From positions 23,715,996 to 23,779,995 of the forward strand of contig OY756968.1 of NCBI GenBank assembly GCA_963580455.1: a stretch of DNA of 64,000 nt, given 5' to 3'. Origin of the DNA: Euonymus europaeus (Eukaryota > Streptophyta > Magnoliopsida > Celastrales > Celastraceae). Positions 1 through 11,229 of this stretch are shown here, in pieces. Position numbers and translations under genes: made by a program. Below the pieces are notes generated by a model. The model saw nothing but the letters and a program-made list of their open reading frames with translations, was not told where the DNA came from and searched no databases. The first letter of the stretch is position 1. Every line of letters begins with the position of its first letter.

Positions 1-519
1 CTTTACGTAAACGGTTTTATGAATATCCGTTGACTCCGAGTTCTGAATTCGGTGATTTTTAGCATGATTTCACACTACTTTTTGAGCTTTACAATCCTGG
101 AGTTTCGGATTTGGATTTCAGAACTCGTGGCTAGTAGTTCTCGTTTCACCTAGTGGGCCGCGAAATGTGGTTTCTTTACGTAAACGGTTTTATGAATATC
201 CGTTGACTCCGAGTTCTGAATTCGGTGATTTTTAGCTTGATTTCACACTACTTTTCGAGTTATACAATCCTGGCATTTCGGATTTTTATTTCAGAACTCG
301 TGGCTAGTAGGTCTCGTTTCACCTAGTGGGCCGCGAAATGTGGTTTCTTTACGTAAACGGTTTTATGAATATCCGTTGACTCCGAGTTCTGAATTCGATG
401 ATTTTTAGCTTGATTTCACACTACTTTTCGAGCTCTAGAATCCTGCCTTTTCGGATTTTGATTTCAGAACTCGTGGATAGTAGGTCTCGTTTGACCCAGT
501 TAGCCGCAAAATGTGGTTT
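1..519. repeat. Monomers M1-M3, A-B-C module
   Basis: Three successive monomer types. A has a GAGCTTTAC junction, GGAGTTTCGGATTTGG and AGTGGGCC. B has GAGTTATAC, GGCATTTCGGATTTTT and AGTGGGCC. C has GAATTCGATG, CCTGCCTTTTCGG, GTGGATAG and GTTTGACC. The same trio in the same order recurs at 1212-1730 and 3114-3632, and related trios at 8463-8980, 14517-15034, 59957-60475 and 62725-63243. M1 has the unusual AGCATGATTT where others read AGCTTGATTT. Confidence 0.85.
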
Positions 520-692
520 CTTTACGTTAACGGTTTTATGAATATCCGTTGACTCAGAGTTCTGAATTCGGTGATTTTTAGCTTGATTTCACACTACTTT
601 TCGAGCTCTACAATCCTGCCTTTTCGGATTTTGATTTCAGAACTCGTGGCTAGTAGGTCTCGTTTCACCTAGTTAGCCGCGAAATGTGGTTT

Positions 693-1730
693 CTTTACGT
701 AAACGGTTTTATGAATATCCGTTGACTCCGAGTTCTGAATTCGGTGATTTTAAGCTTGATTTCACACTAATTTTTGAGCTCTACAATCCTGGAGTTTCGG
801 ATTTGGATTTCAGAACTCGTGGCTAGTAGTTCTCGTTTCACCTACTTAGCCGCGAAATGTGGTTTCTTTACGTAAACGGTTTTATGAATATCCATTGACT
901 CCGAGTTCTGAATTCGGTGATTTTTAGCTTGATTTCACACTACTTTTCGAGCTCTACAATCCTGGCATTTCGGATTTTTATTTCAGAACTCGTGGCTAGT
1001 AGGTCTCGTTTCACCTAGTTAGCCGCGAAATGTGGTTTCTTTACGTAAACGGTTTTATGAATATCCGTTGACTCCGAGTTCTGAATTCGGTGATTTTAAG
1101 CTTGATTTCACACTAATTTTTGAGCTCTACAATCCTTGAGTTTCGGATTTGGATTTCAGAACTCGTGGCTAGTAGGTCTCGTTTCACCTACTTAGCCGCG
1201 AAATGTGGTTTCTTTACGTAAACGGTTTTATGAATATCCGTTGACTCCGAGTTCTGAATTCGGTGATTTTTAGCTTGATTTCACACTACTTTTTGAGCTT
1301 TACAATCCTGGAGTTTCGGATTTGGATTTCAGAACTCGTGGCTAGTTGGTCTCGTTTCACCTAGTGGGCCGCGAAATGTGGTTTCTTTACGTAAACGGTT
1401 TTATGAATATCCGTTGACTCCGAGTTCTGAATTCGGTGATTTTTAGCTTGATTTCACACTACTTTTCGAGTTATACAATCCTGGCATTTCGGATTTTTAT
1501 TTCAGAACTCGTGGCTAGTAGGTCTCGTTTCACCTAGTGGGCCGCGAAATGTGGTTTCTTTACGTAAACGGTTTTATGAATATCCGTTGACTCCGAGTTC
1601 TGAATTCGATGATTTTTAGCTTGATTTCACACTACTTTTCGAGCTCTAGAATCCTGCCTTTTCGGATTTTGATTTCAGAACTCGTGGATAGTAGGTCTCG
1701 TTTGACCTAGTTAGCCGCAAAATGTGGTTT
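693..1730. repeat. 11-mer-spaced duplication, copy 1 (M5-M10)
   Basis: Six monomers in the order: TTTTAAGCTTG with AATTTTTGAG; GGCATTT; TTTTAAGC again; then the A-B-C trio. The order is repeated at 2595-3632, 1902 bp downstream (11 monomers less the 1-bp deletion in M12). The TTTTAAGCTTG type carries a HindIII site that most monomers lack. Confidence 0.85.
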
Positions 1731-1903
1731 CTTTACGTAAACGGTTTTATGAATATCCGTTGACTCAGAGTTCTGAATTCGGTGATTTTTAGCTTGATTT
1801 CACACTACTTTTCGAGCTCTACAATCCTGGCATTTTAAATTTTTATTCCAGAACTCGTGGCTAGTAGGTCTGGTTTCACCTAGTTAGCCGCGAAATGTGG
1901 TTT

Positions 1904-2075
1904 CTTTACGTAAACGTTTTATGAATATCCATTGACTCAGAGTTCTGAATTCGGTGATTTTTAGCTTGATTTCACACTACTTTTCGAGCTCTACAATCCT
2001 GGGGTTTCGGATTTTGATTTCGGAACTCGTGTCTAGTAGGTCTCGTTTCACCTACTTAGCCGCGAAATGTGGTTT
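1904..2075. repeat. 172-bp monomer M12 (1-bp deletion)
   Basis: TAAACGTTTTATG replaces TAAACGGTTTTATG, removing one G and shifting the array register by -1 from here on. Confidence 0.9.
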
Positions 2076-2594
2076 CTTTACGTAAACGGTTTTATGAATA
2101 TCCGTTGACTCCGAGTTCTGAATTCGGTGATTTTAAGCTTGATTTCACACTAATTTTTGAGCTCTACAATCCTGGAGTTTCGGATTTGGATTTCAGAACT
2201 CGTGGCTAGTAGGTCTCGTTTCACCTAGTTAGCCGCGAAATGTGGTTTCTTTACGTAAACGGTTTTATGAATATCCGTTGACTCAGAGTTCTGAATTCGG
2301 TGATTTTTAGCTTGATTTCATACTACTTTTCGAGCTCTACAATCCTGGCATTTCGGATTTTGATTTCAGAACTCGTGCCTAGTAGGTCTCGTTTCATTTA
2401 GTTAGCCGCGAAATGTGGTTTCTTTACGTACACGGTTTTATGAATATCCGTTGACTCCGAGTTCTGAATTCGGTGATTTTTAGCTTGATTTCACACTACT
2501 TTTCGAGCTCTACAATCCTGGCATTTCGGATTTTGATTTCAGAAATCGTGGCTAGTAGGTCTTGTTTGACCTTGTTAGCCGCGAAATGTGGTTT

Positions 2595-3632
2595 CTTTAC
2601 GTAAACGGTTTTATGAATATCCGTTGACTCCGAGTTCTGAATTCGGTGATTTTAAGCTTGATTTCACACTAATTTTTGAGCTCTACAATCCTGGAGTTTC
2701 GGATTTGGATTTCAGAACTCGTGGCTAGTAGTTCTCGTTTCACAAACTTAGCCGCGGAATGTGGTTTCTTTACGTAAACGGTTTTATGAATATCCGTTGA
2801 CTCCGAGTTCTGAATTCGGTGATTTTTAGCTTGATTTCACACTACTTTTCGAGCTCTACAATCCTGGCATTTCGGATTTTTATTTCAGAACTCGTGGCTA
2901 GTAGGTCTCGTTTCACCTAGTTAGCCGCGAAATGTGGTTTCTTTACGTAAACGGTTTTATGAATATCCGTTGACTCCGAGTTCTGAATTCGGTGATTTTA
3001 AGCTTGATTTCACACTAATTTTTGAGCTCTACAATCCTGGAGTTTCGGATTTGGATTTCAGAACTCGTGGCTAGTAGGTCTCGTTTCACCTACTTAGCCG
3101 CGAAATGTGGTTTCTTTACGTAAACGGTTTTATGAATATCCGTTGACTCCGAGTTCTGAATTCGGTGATTTTTAGCTTGATTTCACACTACTTTTTGAGC
3201 TTTACAATCCTGTAGTTTCGGATTTGGATTTCAGAACTCGTGGCTATTTGGTCTCGTTTCTCCTAGTGGGCCGCGAAATGTGGTTTCTTTACGTAAACGG
3301 TTTTATGAATATCCGTTGACTCCGAGTTCTGAATTCGGTGATTTTTAGCTTGATTTCACACTACTTTTCGAGTTATACAATCCTGGCATTTCGGATTTTT
3401 ATTTCAGAACACGTGGCTAGTAGGTATCGTTTCACCTAGTGGGCCGCGAAATGTGGTTTCTTTACGTAAACGGTTTTATGAATATCCGTTGACTCCGAGT
3501 TCTGAATTCGATGATTTTTAGCTTGATTTCACACTACTTTTCGAGCTCTACAATCCTGCCTTTTCGGATTTTGATTTCAGAACTCGTGGATAGTAGGTCT
3601 CGTTTGACCTAGTTAGCCGCAAAATGTGGTTT
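2595..3632. repeat. 11-mer-spaced duplication, copy 2 (M16-M21)
   Basis: It matches 693-1730 monomer for monomer but with scattered differences, such as CACAAACTTAGCCGCGG at the end of M16, CTGTAGTTTCGG and CTATTTGG in M19, and ACACGTGG with GGTATCG in M20. It is clearly older than the 12- and 14-mer copies further right. M22, which follows, resembles M12 (GGGGTTTCGG, GTGTCTAG), so copy 2 lost one monomer equivalent to M11. Confidence 0.8.
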
Positions 3633-4497
3633 CTTTACGTAAACGGTTTTATGAATATCCGTTGACTCAGAGTTCTGAATTCGGTGATTTTTAGCTTGAT
3701 TTCACACTACTTTTCGAGCTCTACTATCCTGGGGTTTCGGATTTTGATTTCGGAACTCGTGTCTAGTAGGTCTCGTTTCACCTACTTAGCCGCGAAATGT
3801 GGTTTCTTTACGTACACGGTTTTATGAATATCCGTTGACTCCGAGTTCTGAATTCGGTGATTTTTAGCTTGATTTCACACTACTTTTCGAGCTCTACAAT
3901 CCTGGCATTTCAGATTTTTATTTCAGAACTCGTGGCTAGTAGGTCTCGTTTCACCTAGTTAGCCGCAAAATGTGGTTTCTTTACGTAAACGGTTTTATGA
4001 ATATCCACTGACTCCGAGTTCTGAATTCGATGATTTTTAGCTTGATTTCACACTACTTTTCGAGCTCTAAAATCCTGCCGTTTCGGATTTTGATTTCAGA
4101 ACTCGTGGATATTAGGTATCGTTTTACCTACTTAGCCGCGAAATGTGGTTTCTTTACGTACACGGTTTTATGAATATCCGTTGACTCCGAGTTCTGAATT
4201 CGGTGATTTTTAGCTTGATTTCACACTACTTTTCGAGCTCTACAATCCTGGCATTTCGTATTTTGATTTCAGAACTCGTGGCTAGTAGGTCTCGATTCAC
4301 CTAGTTAGCCGCGAAATGTGGTTTCTTTACGTAAACGGTTTTATGAATATCCGTTGACTCCGAGTTCTGAATTCGGTGATTTTTAGCTTGATTTCACACT
4401 ACTTTTTGAGCTCTACAATCCTGGTGTTTCGAATTTTGATTTCCGAACTCGTGGCTAGTAGGTCGCGTTTCACCTATTTAGCCGCGAAATGTGGTTT
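3633..4497. repeat. Monomers M22-M26, types D, E, F and others
   Basis: M22 is type D (CTCAGAG, GGGGTTTCGG, GTGTCTAG, CCTACTTAG). M23 is type E (TACGTACACGG, GGCATTT). M24 is type F (GAATTCGATG, CTAAAATCCTGCCG, GTGGATA). With M19-M21 they make the A-F six-monomer module seen again near 8.5, 14.5 and 60-62 kb. M26 is unusual: CCTGGTGTTTCGAATTT, TTTCCGAAC and GGTCGCG. Confidence 0.75.
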
Positions 4498-5534
4498 CTT
4501 TACGTAAACGGTTTTATGAATATCCGTTGACTTCGAGTTCTGAATTCGATGATTTTTAGCTTGATTTCACACTACTTTTCGAGCTCTACAATCCTGGCAT
4601 TTTAAATTTTTATTCCAGAACTCGTGGCTAGTAGGTTTGGTTTCACCTAGTTAGCCGCGAAATGAAGTTTCTTTACGTAAACGGTTTTATGAATATCCGT
4701 TGACTCAGAGTTCTGAATTCGGTGATTTTTAGCTTGATTTCACACTACTTTTTGAGCTCTACAATCCTGGAATTTCGGATTTGGATTTTAGAACTCGTGG
4801 CTAGTAGGTCTCGTTTCACCTAGTTAGCCGCGAAATGTGGTTTCTTTACGTAAACGGTTTATGAATATCCGTTGACTCCGAGTTCTGAATTCGGTGATTT
4901 TTAGCTTGATTTCACACTACTTTTTGAGCTCTACAATCCTGGAATTTCGGATTTGGATTTTAGAACCCGTGGCTAGTAGGTCTCGTTTCACCTAGTTAGC
5001 CGCGAAATGTGGTTTCTTTACGTAAACGGTTTTATGAATATCCGTTGACTTCGAGTTCTGAATTCGATGATTTTTAGCTTGATTTCACACTACTTTTCGA
5101 GCTCTACAATCCTGGCATTTTAAATTTTTATTCCAGAACTCGTGGCTAGTAGGTCTGGTTTCACCTAGTTAGCCGCGAAATGTAGTTTCTTTACGTAAAC
5201 GGTTTTATGAATATCCGTTGACTCAGAGTTCTGAATTCGGTGATTTTTAGCTTGATTTCACACTACTTTTTGAGCTCTACAATCCTGGAATTTCGGATTT
5301 GGATTTTAGAACTCGTGGCTAGTAGGTCTCGTTTCACCTAGTTAGCCGCGAAATGTGGTTTCTTTACGTAAACGGTTTTATGAATATCCGTTGACTCCGA
5401 GTTCTGAATTCGATGATTTTTAGCTTGATTTCACACTACTTTTTGAGCTCTACAATCCTGGAATTTCGGATTTGGATTTTAGAACCCGTGGCTAGTAGGT
5501 CTCGTTTCACCTAGTTAGCCGCGAAATGTGGTTT
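4498..5534. repeat. Tandem 3-mer duplication (M27-M29, M30-M32)
   Basis: The unit is: an ACTTCGAG monomer with the AT-rich CATTTTAAATTTTTATT box and GGTCTGG-type end; a CTCAGAG monomer with GGAATTT; and a GGAATTT monomer with AGAACCCG. Copy 1 is 4498-5015 and copy 2 is 5016-5534. Copy 1 is 518 bp because its third monomer has a 1-bp deletion. The AT-rich box type is also present at 1731-1903. Confidence 0.85.
4844..5015. repeat. 172-bp monomer M29 (1-bp deletion)
   Basis: TAAACGGTTTATG has lost one T of the usual TAAACGGTTTTATG. The parallel monomer M32 (5362-5534) does not share the loss, so the deletion post-dates the 3-mer duplication or was repaired in one copy. Confidence 0.85.
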
Positions 5535-6399
5535 CTTTACGTAAACGGTTTTATGAATATCCGTTGACTCCGAGTTCTGAATTCGGTGATTTTTAGCTTG
5601 ATTTCACACTAATTTTTGAGCTCTACAATCCTGGAGTTTCGGATTTGGATTTCAGAACTCGTTACTAGTAGGTCTCGATTCACCTAGTTAGCCGCGAAAT
5701 GTGGTTTCTTTACGTAAACGGTTTTATGAATATCCGTTGACTCCGAGTTCTGAATTCGGTGATTTTTAGCTTGATTTAACACTAATTTTCGAGCTCTACA
5801 ATCCTGCCATTTCGGATTTTGCTTTGAGAACTCGTGGATAGTAGGTCTCGTTTCACCTAGTTAGCCGATAAATGTGGTTTCTTTACGTAAACGGTTTTAT
5901 GAATATCCATTGACTCAGAGTTCTGAATTCGGTGATTTTTAGCTTGATTTCACACTACATTTCGAGCTCTACAATCCTGGCATTTCGGATTTTGATTTCA
6001 GAACTCGTGCCTAGTAGGTCTCGTTTCACCTAGTTAGCCGCGAAATGTGGTTTCTTTACGTAAACGGTTTTATGAATATCCGTTGACTCCAAGTTCTGAA
6101 TTCGATGATTTTTAGCTTGATTTCACACTACTTTTTGAGCTCTACAATCCTGGAATTTCGGATTTGGATTTTAGAACCCGTGGCTAGTAGGTCTCGTTTC
6201 ACCTAGTTACCCGCGAAATGTGGTTTCTTTACGTAAACGGTTTTATGAATATCCGTTGACTCCGAGTTCTGAATTCGGTGATTTTTAGCTTGATTTCACA
6301 CTACTTTTTGAGCTTTACAATCCTGGCATTTCGGATTTGGATTTCAGAACTCGTGGCTAGTAGGTCTCGTTTCACCTAGTGGGCCGCGAAATGTGGTTT
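5535..6399. repeat. Assorted satellite monomers M33-M37
   Basis: Mixed types without an obvious local period. M33 has GTTACTAG and GATTCACC. M34 has TTTAACACTAATTTTCG, GCTTTGAG and GCCGATAAATG. M35 has ATCCATTGACTCAGAG and CTACATTTCG. M36 has ACTCCAAG and GTTACCCGCG. M37 is A-like but with GGCATTTCGGATTTGG. Nothing but satellite is present. Confidence 0.8.
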
Positions 6400-6559
6400 C
6401 TTTACGTAAACGGTTTTATGAATATCCGTTGACTCCGAGTTCTGAATTCGGTGATTTTTAGCTTGATTTCACACTACTTTTCGAGCTCTACAATCCTGGA
6501 ATTCGGATTTTGATTTCTAGTAGGTCTCGTTTCACCTACTTAGCCGTGAAATATGGTTT
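6400..6559. repeat. 160-bp deletion monomer M38 (hybrid)
   Basis: 13 bp shorter than standard. GGAATTCGG lacks one T, and GATTTC joins directly to TAGTAGG, omitting a 12-bp stretch corresponding to AGAACTCGTGTC. The left part matches type B as at 8636 (GGAATTCGG) and the right part matches type D as at 8981 (CTACTTAGCC, AATATGG). It therefore looks like a fusion of two types, with 2-bp microhomology (TC) at the deletion. Confidence 0.85.
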
Positions 6560-7770
6560 CTTTACGTACACGGTTTTATGAATATCCGTTGACTCCGAGT
6601 TCTGAAGTCGTTGATTTGTAGCCTGATTTGACACTACTTTTCAAGCTCTACAATCCTGGCATTTCGGATTTTTATTTCAGAACTCGTGGCTAGTAGGTCT
6701 CGTTTCACCTAGTTAGCCGCGAAATGTGGTTTCTTTACTTCAACGGTTTTATGAATATCCGTTGACTCCGAGTTCTGAATTCGATGATTTTTTGCTTGAT
6801 TTCACACTACTTTTCGAGCTCTAAAATCCCGCCGTTTCGGATTTTGATTTAAGAACTCGTGGATAGTAGGTCTCGTTTCACCTAGTTAGCCGCGAAATGT
6901 GGTTTCTTTCTGTAAACGGTTTTATGAATATCCGTTGACTCCGAGTTCTGAATTCGGTGATTTTTAGCTTGATTTCATACTACTTTTCGAGCTCTACAAT
7001 CCTGGCATTTCGTATTTTGATTTCAAAATTCGTGGCAAGTAGGTCTCGTTTCACCTAGTTAGCCGCGAAATGTGGTTTCTTTACGTAAACGGTTTTTTGA
7101 ATATCTGTTGACTCCGAGTTCTGAATTCGGTTATTTTTATCTTGATTTCACACTAATTTTCGAGCTCTACAATCCTGGCATTTCGGATTTTGATTTCAGA
7201 ACTTGTGGCTAGTAGGTCTCGTTTCACCTAGTTAGCCGCGAAATGTGATTTCTTTACGTAAACGGTTTTATGAATATCCGTTGACTCCGAGTTCTGAATT
7301 CGGTGATTTTTAGCTTGATTTCACACTACTTTTCGAGCTCTACAATCCTGCCGTTTCGGATTTTGATTTCATAACTCGTGGATAGTAGGTCTCGTTTCAC
7401 CTAGTTAGCCGGTAAATGTGGTTTCTTTACGTAAACGGTTTTATGAATATCCGTTGACTCAGAGTTCTGAATTCGGTGATTTTTAGCTTGATTTCACACT
7501 ACATTTCGAGCTCTACAATCCTGGGATTTCGGATTTTGATTTCAGAACTCGTGCCTAGTAGGTCTCGTTTCACCTAGTTAGCCGCGAAATGTGCTTTCTT
7601 TACGTACACGGTTTTATGAATATCCGTTGACTCCGAGTTCTGAATTCGGTGATTTTTAGCTTGATTTCACACTACATTTCGAGCTCTACAATCCTGGAAT
7701 TTCGGATTTTTATTTCAGAACTCGTGGCTCGTAGGTCTCGTTTCACCTAGTTAGCCGCGAAATGTGGTTT
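6560..7770. repeat. 15-mer-spaced duplication, copy 1 (M39-M45)
   Basis: Seven monomers beginning with a distinctive GAAGTCGTTG monomer (TTTTCAAGCTC), then TACTTCAACGG, TTCTGTAAACGG, GGTTTTTTGAAT with GGTTATTTTTATC, the GCCGGTAAATG monomer, CTCAGAG with GTGCCTAG, and GTGGCTCGTAGG. The same order is at 9154-10364, 2594 bp downstream (15 monomers minus 1 bp), and a third time at 15208-16418. Confidence 0.9.
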
Positions 7771-9153
7771 CTTTACGTAAACGGTTTTATGAATATCCGT
7801 TGACTCTGAGTTCTGAATTCAGTGATTTTTAGCTTGATTTCACACTACTTTTTGAGCTCTACAATCCTGGCATTTCGGATTTGGATTTTAGAACTCGTGG
7901 CTAGTAGGTCTCGATTCACCTAGTTAGCCGCGAAATGTGGTTTCTTTACGTAAACGGTTTTATGAATATCCGTTGACTCCGAGTTCTGAATTCGGTGATT
8001 TTTAGCTTGATTTCAGACTACTTTTCGAGCTCTACTATCCTGGCCTTTCGGATTTTGATTTCAGAACTCGTGGCTAGTAGGTCTCGTTTCACCCAGTTAG
8101 CCGCGAAATGTGGTTTCTTTACGTAAACGGTTTTATGAATATCCGTTGACTCCGAGTTCTGAATTCAATGATTTTTAGCTTGATTTCACACTACTTTTTG
8201 AGCTCTACAATCCTGGAATTTCGGATTTGGATTTTAGAACTCGTGGCTAGTAGGTCTCGTTTCACCTAGTTAGCCGCGAAATGTGGTTTCTTTACGTAAA
8301 CGGTTTTATGAATATCCGTTGACTCCGAGTTCTGAATTCGATGATTTTTAGCTTGATTTCACACTACTTTTTGAGCTCTACAATCCTGGAATTTCGGATT
8401 TGGATTTTAGAACCCGTGGCTAGTAGGTCTCGTTTCACCTAGTTAGCCGCGAAATGTGGTTTCTTTACGTAAACGGTTTTATGAATATCCGTTGACTCCG
8501 AGTTCTGAATTCGGTGATTTTTAGCTTGATTTCACACTACTTTTTGAGCTTTACAATCCTGGAGTTTCGGATTTGGATTTCAGAACTCGTGGCTAGTAGG
8601 TCTCGTTTCACCTAGTGGGCCGCGAAATGTGGTTTCTTTACGTAAACGGTTTTATGAATATCCGTTGACTCCGAGTTCTGAATTCGGTGATTTTTAGCTT
8701 GATTTCACACTACTTTTCGAGCTCTACAATCCTGGAATTCGGATTTTTATTTCAGATCTCGTGGCTAGTAGGTCTCGTTTCACCTAGTGGGCCGCGAAAT
8801 GTGGTTTCTTTACGTAAAGGGTTTTATAAATATCCGTTGACTCCGAGTTCTGAATTCGATGATTTTTAGCTTGATTTCACACTACTTTTCGAGCTCTACA
8901 ATCCTGGCATTTCGGATTTTGATTTCAGAACTCGTGGATAGTAGGTCTCGTTTGACCTAGTTAGCCGCGAAATGTGGTTTCTTTACGTAAACGGTTTTAT
9001 GAATATCCGTTGACTCCGAGTTCTGAATTCGGTGATTTTTAGCTTGATTTCACACTACTTTTCGAGCTCTACAATCCTGGGGTTTCGGATTTTGATTTCA
9101 GAACTCGTGTCTAGTAGGTCTCGTTTCACCTACTTAGCCGCGAAATATGGTTT
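7771..9153. repeat. Monomers M46-M53, incl. second A-B-C-D module
   Basis: M46-M49 carry GAATTCAGTG, CAGACTAC with CTACTATCC, GAATTCAATG and AGAACCCG variants. M50-M53 (8463-9153) are the A, B, C, D types. All eight recur in order at 13825-15207. M52 has the rare TAAAGGGTTTTATAAAT start. Confidence 0.85.
8636..8807. repeat. 172-bp monomer M51 (GGAATTCGG)
   Basis: Loss of one T converts GGAATTTCGG to GGAATTCGG, creating a second EcoRI site in the same monomer. The deletion also lets a chance 60-codon open frame (from a GTG at 8687) run into M52. The copy at 14690-14861 shares the deletion, so it predates the 35-mer duplication. Confidence 0.9.
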
Positions 9154-10364
9154 CTTTACGTACACGGTTTTATGAATATCCGTTGACTCCGAGTTCTGAA
9201 GTCGTTGATTTTTAGCTCGATTTCACACTACTTTTCAAGCTCTACAATCCTGGCATTTCGGATTTTTATTTCAGAACTCGTGGCTAGTAGGTCTCGTTTC
9301 ACCTAGTTAGCCGCGAAATGTGGTTTCTTTACTTCAACGGTTTTATGAATATCCGTTGACTCCGAGTTCTGAATTCGATGATTTTTTGCTTGATTTCACA
9401 CTAATTTTCGAGCTCTAAAATCCTGCCGTTTCGGATTTTGATTTAAGAACTCGTGGATAGTAGGTCTCGTTTCACCTAGTTAGCCGCGAAATGTGGTTTC
9501 TTTCTGTAAACGGTTTTATGAATATCCGTTGACTCCGAGTTCTGAATTCGGTGATTTTTAGCTTGATTTCATACTACTTTTCGAGCTCTACAATCCTGGC
9601 ATTTCGTATTTTGATTTCAAAATTCGTGGCTAGTAGGTCTCGTTTCACCTAGTTAGCCGCGAAATGTGGTTTCTTTACGTAAACGGTTTTTTGAATATCC
9701 GTTGACTCCGAGTTCTGAATTCGGTTATTTTTATCTTGATTTCACACTAATTTTCGAGCTCTACAATCCTGGCATTTCGGATTTTGATTTCAGAACTCGT
9801 GGCTAGTAGGTCTCGTTTCACCTAGTTAGCCGCGAAATGTGATTTCTTTACGTAAACGGTTTTATGAATATCCGTTGACTCCGAGTTCTGAATTCGGTGA
9901 TTTTTAGCTTGATTTCACACTACTTTTCGAGCTCTACAATCCTGCCGTTTCGGATTTTGATTTCATAACTCGTGGATAGTAGGTCTCGTTTCACCTAGTT
10001 AGCCGGTAAATGTGGTTTCTTTACGTAAACGGTTTTATGAATATCCGTTGACTCAGAGTTCTGAATTCGGTGATTTTTAGCTTGATTTCACACTACTTTT
10101 CGAGCTCTACAATCCTGGGATTTCGGATTTTGATTTCAGAACTCGTGCCTAGTAGGTCTCGTTTCACCTAGTTAGCCGCGAAATGTGGTTTCTTTACGTA
10201 CACGGTTTTATGAATATCCGTTGACTCCGAGTTCTGAATTCGGTGATTTTTAGCTTGATTTCACACTACATTTCGAGCTCTACAATCCTGGAATTTCGGA
10301 TTTTTATTTCAGAACTCGTGGCTCGTAGGTCTCGTTTCACCTAGTTAGCCGCGAAATGTGGTTT
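9154..10364. repeat. 15-mer-spaced duplication, copy 2 (M54-M60)
   Basis: It matches 6560-7770 in monomer order. Differences seen include TTTTTAGCTCG versus TTTGTAGCCTG in the first monomer and GCTAGTAGG versus GCAAGTAGG in the third. It is followed immediately by a local 4-mer tandem duplication that copy 1 and the 15.2-kb copy lack. Confidence 0.9.
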
Positions 10365-11229
10365 CTTTACGTAAACGGTTTTATGAATATCCGTTGACTC
10401 CGAGTTCTGAATTCAGTGATTTTTAGCTTGATTTCACACTACTTTTTGAGCTCTACAATCCTGGCATTTTGGATTTTGATTTCAGAACTCGTGGCTAGTA
10501 GGTCTCGTTTCACCTAGTTAGCCGCGAAATGTGATTTCTTTACGTAAACGGTTTTATGAATATCCGTTGACTCCGAGTTCTGAATTCGGTGATTTTTAGC
10601 TTGATTTCACACTACTTTTCGAGCTCTACAATCCTGCCGTTTCGGATTTTGATTTCATAACTCGTGGATAGTAGGTCTCGTTTCACCTAGTTAGCCGGTA
10701 AATGTGGTTTCTTTACGTAAACGGTTTTATGAATATCCGTTGACTCAGAGTTCTGAATTCGGTGATTTTTAGCTTGATTTCACACTACTTTTCGAGCTCT
10801 ACAATCCTGGGATTTCGGATTTTGATTTCAGAACTCGTGCCTAGTAGGACTCGTTTCACCTAGTTAGCCGCGAAATGTGGTTTCTTTACGTACACGGTTT
10901 TATGAATATCCGTTGACTCCGAGTTCTGAATTCGGTGATTTTTAGCTTGATTTCACACTACATTTCGAGCTCTACAATCCTGGAATTTCGGATTTTTATT
11001 TCAGAACTCGTGGCTCGTAGGTCTCGTTTCACCTAGTTAGCCGCGAAATGTGGTTTCTTTACGTAAACGGTTTTATGAATATCCGTTGACTCCGAGTTCT
11101 GAATTCAGTGATTTTTAGCTTGATTTCACACTACTTTTTGAGCTCTACAATCCTGGAATTTCGGATTTGGATTTTAGAACTCGTGGCTAGTAGGTCTCGA
11201 TTCACCTAGTTAGCCGCGAAATGTGGTTT
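9846..11229. repeat. Tandem 4-mer duplication (692 bp x 2)
   Basis: M58-M61 (9846-10537) and M62-M65 (10538-11229): a GCCGGTAAATG monomer with TTTCATAAC; a CTCAGAG / GGGATTT / GTGCCTAG monomer; a TACACGG / GTGGCTCG monomer; and a GAATTCAGTG monomer. GGTAAATG occurs at 10005 and 10697, exactly 692 bp apart. M61 ends as a hybrid (GGCATTTTGGATTTTG, then GTGATTTC). The corresponding place in the 35-mer copy (16073-16591) has a single set. Confidence 0.9.

Noticed and set aside
8687..8869. 60-codon open reading frame on the + strand starting at a GTG
   Set aside because: It lies wholly inside satellite monomers M51-M52 and exists only because M51 has a 1-bp deletion that shifts frame past the usual stops. 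No domain, signal or ribosome context supports a gene.
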